From contig NZ_JANADO010000001.1 of assembly GCF_024199845.1 (NCBI RefSeq), positions 1,178,001-1,242,000 of the forward strand: 64,000 bases of DNA, in the 5' to 3' direction. The position numbers were made by a program, and so were the translations under genes. The notes beneath the pieces are model-generated. The model had not been told where the DNA came from. It was given only the letters and a program-made list of their open reading frames with translations, and did no database searches. Shown in pieces: positions 59,883 through 64,000 of this stretch. Positions within the stretch are counted from its first letter, which is position 1. Each line of letters begins with the position of its first letter. This stretch comes from Bradyrhizobium sp. CCGB12. Lineage in GTDB: Bacteria > Pseudomonadota > Alphaproteobacteria > Rhizobiales > Xanthobacteraceae.

Positions 59883-61082
59883 ATGACCGTGCATACTGGA
59901 AGGCATTTCTTACAGATTCCAGGACCGACCAACGTGCCCGATAGGGTGCTGCGGGCGATGGACATGCCGACGCTGGACCATCGCGGTCCGGAGTTCGCCG
60001 AGCTCGGCTTTGCGGTTCTCGCCTCGATGCAGCGGGTGTTCCGCACCAAGCAGCCCGTGATCATCTTCCCCTCGTCCGGCACCGGCGCCTGGGAAGCGGC
60101 GATGGTCAATGTGTTCGCGCCCGGCGACAAGGTCCTGATGTGCGAGACCGGCCAGTTCGCCGTGCTGTGGCGCGGCATCGCCGACAAGTTCAAGCTCGAC
60201 GTCGACTTCATCCCGAGCGACTGGCGGCATGGTGCCGACCTCGCCGAGATCGAGAAGCGCCTTGCCGCCGACAAGCAGCATGCGATCAAGGCGGTCTGCG
60301 TCGTCCACAACGAGACCTCGACCGGCTGCGTGACGCCGCCGCTCGAAGTGCGCAAGCTGCTCGACCGCGTCAAGCATCCGGCGCTCTTGATGGTCGACAC
60401 CATCTCCGGCCTCGGCTCGATGGAATATGAGCACGATGCCTGGGGCATCGACGTCTCCGTCGCAGGCTCCCAGAAGGGCCTGATGCTGCCGCCCGGCCTC
60501 GGCTTCAACGCTGTCTCTGAAAAGGCGCTCAGCGTTGCGAAGGCCAACCCCGGCATGCGCTCCTACTGGGACTGGCAGGAGGTCATCAGCTTCAACCAAC
60601 TCGGCACCTTCCCCTACACGCCCGCAACCAACCTGCTCTATGGCCTGCGCGAAGCGGTCAAGATGCTGGAAGAGGAGGGACTGGAGAACGTCTGGAGCCG
60701 CCACAAGCGCCACAGCGCCGCGACGCGCGCCGCGGTCAAGGTCTGGGGCCTGGAGACGCAATGCGCCGACCCTGCCGCACATTCGCCGGCGCTGACCGGC
60801 GTGCGCGTTCCCGATGGACACGACGCCGATGCCTTCCGCAAGGTGGTGCTGGAAAACTTCGACATGTCGCTCGGCACCGGCCTGAACAAGGTCAAGGGCA
60901 AGGTGTTCCGCATCGGCCATATCGGCCATTTCAACGATCTGATGCTGATGGGCACGCTCGCGGGCGTCGAGATGGGCCTCGATCTTGCGAAGATTCCGCA
61001 CCGGAGCGGCGGCGTGTTGGCGGCGATGGACGTCTTGAAGGGACGCGACGCGGTGCCGATGGCAAAAGCTCAGGTGGCCTAG
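59883..61082 (+). CDS. Serine-glyoxylate/alanine-glyoxylate type aminotransferase, paralogue 2
   Basis: 399 aa, the same length as paralogue 1 and roughly two-thirds identical by eye. TGRHFLQIPGPTNVPDRVLRAMDMPTLDHRGPEF, IFPSSGTGAWEAAMVNVF and VAGSQKGLMLPPGLGF (PLP lysine) are conserved. ATG 59883 has GGAAGGACGCCG upstream; the frame extends to 59583 through unrelated DNA. The 140-nt gap from paralogue 1 may hold its own promoter. The differences lie mainly in the substrate-facing half, so the copies may prefer different amino donors. Confidence 0.9.
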   Translation: MTVHTGRHFLQIPGPTNVPDRVLRAMDMPTLDHRGPEFAELGFAVLASMQRVFRTKQPVIIFPSSGTGAWEAAMVNVFAPGDKVLMCETGQFAVLWRGIADKFKLDVDFIPSDWRHGADLAEIEKRLAADKQHAIKAVCVVHNETSTGCVTPPLEVRKLLDRVKHPALLMVDTISGLGSMEYEHDAWGIDVSVAGSQKGLMLPPGLGFNAVSEKALSVAKANPGMRSYWDWQEVISFNQLGTFPYTPATNLLYGLREAVKMLEEEGLENVWSRHKRHSAATRAAVKVWGLETQCADPAAHSPALTGVRVPDGHDADAFRKVVLENFDMSLGTGLNKVKGKVFRIGHIGHFNDLMLMGTLAGVEMGLDLAKIPHRSGGVLAAMDVLKGRDAVPMAKAQVA

Positions 61083-61128
61083 AGGTTGAGCTGGCCTGAA
61101 CCGACCTAAATAGAAGAAGAGACGCGCG

Positions 61129-61923
61129 ATGAACGCACCGACGACGAACGAAGACCTGCTCTACTCCGTCCAGGACGGCATCGCGCGGATCACCTTCAAC
61201 CGCCCGCAGGCGCGCAACGCAATGACCTTCGCCATGTATGACCGCATGGCGGAGATCTGCCAGGAGATCAACGCCGATCGCTCGATCAAGGCGCTGATCC
61301 TGACCGGGGCCGGCGACAAGGCGTTTGCCTCCGGCACCGATATTTCTCAGTTCCGTGCGTTCAAAACCGCGCAGGATGCGCTTGACTATGAGGCCCGCAT
61401 CGACCGCGTGCTCGGCACGCTCGAGCAGTGCCGCGTGCCCGTGATCGCGGCCATTGCCGGTGCCTGCACCGGCGGCGGCGCCGGCATCGCGGCCTGCTGC
61501 GATCTCCGCATCGGTACCGAGACGACGCGGATGGGCTTTCCGATCGCGCGCACGCTCGGCAACTGCCTGTCGATGTCGAACATCAGCCGCGTCGTCGCGC
61601 TGGTGGGTCCCGCCCGCACCAAGGATATGATCTTCAAGGCGCGCCTCGTCGAGGCGCCGGAAGCCCTCGCACTCGGCCTGCTCAACGAAGTCGTGCCCGA
61701 CGTTGAGACGTTGCAGCGTCGCGCCGACGAGACCGCAAGGCTCGTCGCCAGCCACGCGCCGCTCACGCTGGAAGCGACCAAGGAAGCGGTGCGCCGCATC
61801 CGTCGCACGCTGTCGCGCGAAGAAGGCGAGGATCTGATCCTGAAAGCCTATATGAGCGAAGACTTCCGCGAAGGCATGGATGCCTTCCTCAACAAGCGCG
61901 CGCCGATCTGGAAGGGCAGGTAA
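61129..61923 (+). CDS. Enoyl-CoA hydratase/isomerase family protein
   Basis: 264-aa crotonase. TGAGDKAFASGTDISQF (about 63-79) and AGACTGGGAGIAACCDLRIGTE (about 110-131) give the oxyanion hole, then MGFPIARTLGNCLS. AAGAAGAGACGCGCG precedes ATG 61129, 46 nt after the second aminotransferase, so cotranscription is likely. Why a crotonase belongs with glyoxylate aminotransferases is not evident; it may process an acyl-CoA derived from the acid carried by the adjacent tripartite transporter. Confidence 0.9.
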   Translation: MNAPTTNEDLLYSVQDGIARITFNRPQARNAMTFAMYDRMAEICQEINADRSIKALILTGAGDKAFASGTDISQFRAFKTAQDALDYEARIDRVLGTLEQCRVPVIAAIAGACTGGGAGIAACCDLRIGTETTRMGFPIARTLGNCLSMSNISRVVALVGPARTKDMIFKARLVEAPEALALGLLNEVVPDVETLQRRADETARLVASHAPLTLEATKEAVRRIRRTLSREEGEDLILKAYMSEDFREGMDAFLNKRAPIWKGR

Positions 61924-62067
61924 AGCATCATGGGCTTTCGGCTCCGTCAGTCGAAAGTCATATGCGTCGAATTGCCCGCCTGCTTGAACTCGTCAGTATT
62001 AGTCCGCACAATGCAGAGATAGAATTTTCCGCAACACAAAGTCAAAAAACATCAGGGGACGAAACTC

Positions 62068-63054
62068 GTGCGAATTCCAGTGAAAGCCGTCGGCGCCGCG
62101 ACGGCGCTGTTGTTGAGCACGCCGGCTTTCGCCGGCTGGGAACCGGCAAAGCCCGTCGAGATCGTGGTGGCGGCGGGTGCGGGTGGCGCCTCCGACCAGA
62201 TGGCGCGGATGATGCAGGCTGCGATCCAGAAGAACAATCTGATGAAGCAGCCGATGGTCGTCTCGCTCAAGGGCGGCGCATCGGGCGCGGAAGCGCTGAT
62301 GTACATGAAATCGAGCGAGGGCGATCCCAACAAGGTGCTGATCGCCTATTCGCTGATCTACATGCTGCCGCTGTCGGCGAAGATCCCGTTCAACTGGCGC
62401 GAGCTGACCCCGGTCTCGGTGATCGCGCTCGACCAGTTCGTGCTGTGGGACAACAGCGCGGGTCCCAAGACGGTGAAGGAGTTCGTCGCCGCCGCCAAGG
62501 CGGCAAGCGCGCCGTTCAAGATGGGCGGCACCGGCTCCAAGCGTGAGGATCACGTGCTGACCGTCTTCCTGGAGCAGAAGACCGGCGCGAAGTTCTCCTA
62601 TCTGCCCTACAAGTCCGGCGGCGAGGCCGCGACCCAGCTCGTCGGCAATCACACCGAATCCAACGTCAACAATCCTTCCGAAAATCTCGAGGTCTGGCGC
62701 GCCGGCCAGGTGCGTCCGCTCTGCGTGTTCGACAAGGAGCGCATCGCCTACACCACGAAGGTGACGGAGACGCAGTCCTGGGCCGACATCCCGACCTGCA
62801 AGGAGGAGGGCGTCGACGTCCAGTATCTGATGCTGCGCGCGATGTTCCTGCCCGGCAAGGTCACGCCGGAGCAGCAGGCGTTCTATGTCGATCTGTTCCA
62901 CAAGGTGACGCAGACCGCCGAGTACAAGGACTACATGGAGAAGCAAGCGCTGAAGCCGATCTTCCTCACCGGCAAGGACATGGTGAAATTCCTCGAGGAG
63001 GACGACGCCGTCAACAAGTCGCTGATGACGGAAGCCGGCTTCGTCGCGAAGTGA
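62068..63054 (+). CDS. Tripartite tricarboxylate transporter substrate-binding protein (TctC/Bug family)
   Basis: 328 aa from GTG 62068 with AGGGGA upstream. Signal peptide about residues 1-22 (VKAVGAATALLLSTPAFA-GW). The mature part, KPVEIVVAAGAGGASDQMARMMQAAI and KMGGTGSKREDHVLTVFLEQKTGAKFSYLPYKSGGEAATQLVG, is Bug-like but differs from the orphan at 48113. It should deliver an organic acid to the TctA/TctB membrane pair encoded downstream. A ~165-bp repeat separates it from them. The ligand is unknown. Confidence 0.9.
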   Translation: MRIPVKAVGAATALLLSTPAFAGWEPAKPVEIVVAAGAGGASDQMARMMQAAIQKNNLMKQPMVVSLKGGASGAEALMYMKSSEGDPNKVLIAYSLIYMLPLSAKIPFNWRELTPVSVIALDQFVLWDNSAGPKTVKEFVAAAKAASAPFKMGGTGSKREDHVLTVFLEQKTGAKFSYLPYKSGGEAATQLVGNHTESNVNNPSENLEVWRAGQVRPLCVFDKERIAYTTKVTETQSWADIPTCKEEGVDVQYLMLRAMFLPGKVTPEQQAFYVDLFHKVTQTAEYKDYMEKQALKPIFLTGKDMVKFLEEDDAVNKSLMTEAGFVAK

Positions 63055-63066
63055 CCGGTTTTCTTC

Positions 63067-63233
63067 ACCTCGCCCCGCTTGCGGGGAGAGGTCGGATTGC
63101 ACCTGCCGATGCGAAGCATCGTCCAGCGCGATCCGGGTGAGGGGGACTCTCCACGAGTCCAACTTTCACCGTCTCCGTGGAGACTCCCCCTCCCCCTCAC
63201 CCTAACCCTCTCCCCGCAAGCGGGGAGAGGGGA
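63067..63233. repeat. Composite palindromic intergenic repeat
   Basis: Outer units CTCGCCCCGCTTGCGGGGAG (from 63069) and CTCTCCCCGCAAGCGGGGAG (to about 63229) are each self-complementary. Between them GTGAGGGGGA...CTCCACG and CGTGGAGA...TCCCCCTCAC form a long inverted repeat. The element sits inside the tctC-tctB-type operon. A repeat type common in Bradyrhizobium/Rhodopseudomonas by my recollection. Confidence 0.75.
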
Positions 63234-63259
63234 TTGGCCACAGCGTTTGTTGTTAGAGC

Positions 63260-63802
63260 ATGTCCCAAACCGAACTTGAAATCGTCGTCGAGGATCCGAC
63301 CGCGCCTGAAGACGACTCCCCTTCCGTCGTCTCTTCGGCCACGATCGAGGTCATCGTCTGCCTCCTGCTGCTCGCGCTTGCCGTCACGCTTGGCTACGAC
63401 AATTGGCGCACCGGCGCGTCCTGGGATGCGACCGGGCCCGAGCCCGGCTATTTCCCGTTCTACCTCTCCATCATTCTCGGCGGCGGCAGCCTCTACGGCC
63501 TGATCGTGGCGCTCGTCGCGCACCGCACCGCGCGCGAGAGCTTCGTCACGCGGGCGCAAGCCCGCCGCGTGATGGCGGTATTCGTGCCGACGCTGCTGTT
63601 CTGCCTGGTGACCCAGTTCCTCGGCCTCTATGTCGCGAGCTTCCTTTTGATCTCCGGCTTCATGCGCTTCGTCGGCAAGATCGCGCTGTGGAAGTCGCTG
63701 CTCACCGCTGTCGTGTTCACGGCGATCATGTTCGTTACCTTCGATGTCGCCTTCGACGTCATCATGCCGAAAGGGCCGCTCGAAGCGGCCTTCGGGCGCT
63801 AG
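63260..63802 (+). CDS. Tripartite tricarboxylate transporter small membrane subunit (TctB family)
   Basis: 180 aa with four hydrophobic helices (TIEVIVCLLLLALAVTLGY, FYLSIILGGGSLYGLIVALVAH, RVMAVFVPTLLFCLVTQFLGLYVASFLLISGFM, LLTAVVFTAIMFVTFDVAFDVIM). GPEPGYFPFYLSIILGGGSL is the TctB signature. The ~30-residue acidic N-terminal tail is cytoplasmic. It follows the binding-protein gene across the repeat element and is 12 nt before the large subunit gene. Confidence 0.9.
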   Translation: MSQTELEIVVEDPTAPEDDSPSVVSSATIEVIVCLLLLALAVTLGYDNWRTGASWDATGPEPGYFPFYLSIILGGGSLYGLIVALVAHRTARESFVTRAQARRVMAVFVPTLLFCLVTQFLGLYVASFLLISGFMRFVGKIALWKSLLTAVVFTAIMFVTFDVAFDVIMPKGPLEAAFGR

Positions 63803-63814
63803 GACGGGTCCGCG

Positions 63815-64000
63815 ATGGAAGCTCTCGGTCTCCTGCTTCACGGCTTCGCCGTCCTGCTGACGTGGAAGACGCTCGTGCTGATGATGGTCGGGCTGGTGCT
63901 CGGCATCTTCGTCGGCGTGCTCCCCGGCCTCGGCGGCCCCAACGGCGTTGCGATCCTGTTGCCGCTCACCTTCACGATGGATCCCACCTCGGCGATCGTG
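63815..64000 (+). CDS. Tripartite tricarboxylate transporter large subunit (TctA family), 3'-truncated by window end
   Basis: Only the first 62 codons lie in the window. From ATG 63815 the translation begins MEALGLLLHGFAVLLTWKTL and continues LGIFVGVLPGLGGPNGVAILLPLTFTMDPTSAI, the highly conserved TctA N-terminus, including the GxLPGLGxxNGVAILLPLT signature. Full proteins are about 500 aa with ~12 membrane helices. It completes the transporter with the genes at 62068 and 63260. Confidence 0.92.
   Translation, partial: MEALGLLLHGFAVLLTWKTLVLMMVGLVLGIFVGVLPGLGGPNGVAILLPLTFTMDPTSAIV

Noticed and set aside
1..64000. tRNA, rRNA, CRISPR array, integrase, insertion sequence or replication origin
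   Set aside because: I looked for cloverleaf-like genes, regularly spaced repeats, transposase or integrase motifs and DnaA-box clusters and saw none that could be supported.

Overview
The window looks like a chromosomal segment of Bradyrhizobium or a close relative (Nitrobacteraceae, Alphaproteobacteria). This rests on the high-GC codon use, the dense set of CoA-dependent catabolic genes and binding-protein transporters, and three intergenic repeat types I associate with this group: the 'CTCGAAGGATGAGG' palindrome pair, the 'GTCATTGCGAGCGCAGCGAAGCAATCC' hairpin, and the 'CCCCGCTTGCGGGG' element. No rRNA, tRNA, CRISPR, insertion sequence or complete phage was seen. LAYOUT. 1-5.8 kb is an accessory stretch: an unrecognised repeat-bearing protein at the left edge, a flavin monooxygenase, a single-domain response regulator and several small hypotheticals. 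Almost every gap there holds a copy of a ~90 bp cassette, all on the + strand, that reads as promoter, short RNA and intrinsic terminator (five intact copies, one decayed). This is the least explained feature of the window. 5.8-17.2 kb: a GNAT gene, then a catabolic cluster with a class III CoA-transferase, a two-component flavin monooxygenase (oxygenase plus reductase), a 3-hydroxyisobutyrate dehydrogenase-like enzyme, a NitT/TauT-type ABC importer with an IlvD-family dehydratase inside its operon, and a NicX-like ring-cleavage dioxygenase that keeps the His/His-Asp iron ligands. Together they suggest uptake and cleavage of an aromatic or N-heteroaromatic acid. 17.2-33.3 kb: a CoA-dependent aromatic pathway most consistent with anthranilate (2-aminobenzoate) degradation. 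It has a benzoate/2-aminobenzoate-CoA ligase, a fused FAD-monooxygenase/OYE-type reductase (2-aminobenzoyl-CoA monooxygenase/reductase type), an SDR, crotonase, acyl-CoA dehydrogenase, second ligase, 3-hydroxyacyl-CoA dehydrogenase, alpha/beta hydrolase, RidA deaminase, a second flavin monooxygenase, a cupin and a Liv-type binding protein. A MarR regulator sits in the middle, and six copies of a 16-bp palindrome (consensus near ATTTTARGCYTAAAAT) lie in front of its transcription units, so the regulon can be read directly from the sequence. 33.3-40 kb: CHAD protein, APH/AAA kinase fusion, a large ADP-forming acyl-CoA synthetase/acetyltransferase and a Crp/Fnr regulator. 40-44.8 kb: a cyclase-family hydrolase divergent from a TRAP transporter plus SDR, with a perfect 31-bp palindrome between them. 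44.8-51.4 kb: molybdenum-related genes (IorAB-like hydroxylase, a ModA-like protein without signal peptide, a bis-MGD oxidoreductase) and an orphan Bug-type binding protein. 51.6-54.6 kb: a caspase-fold TPR protein that has lost both catalytic residues, a crotonase and a GlcG/HbpS protein. 54.6-64 kb: a glyoxylate/2-hydroxyacid module with a GlcD-GlcF-like fusion, a GntR/FCD regulator, two tandem 399-aa serine-glyoxylate-type aminotransferases, a crotonase and a tripartite tricarboxylate transporter that runs off the right edge.
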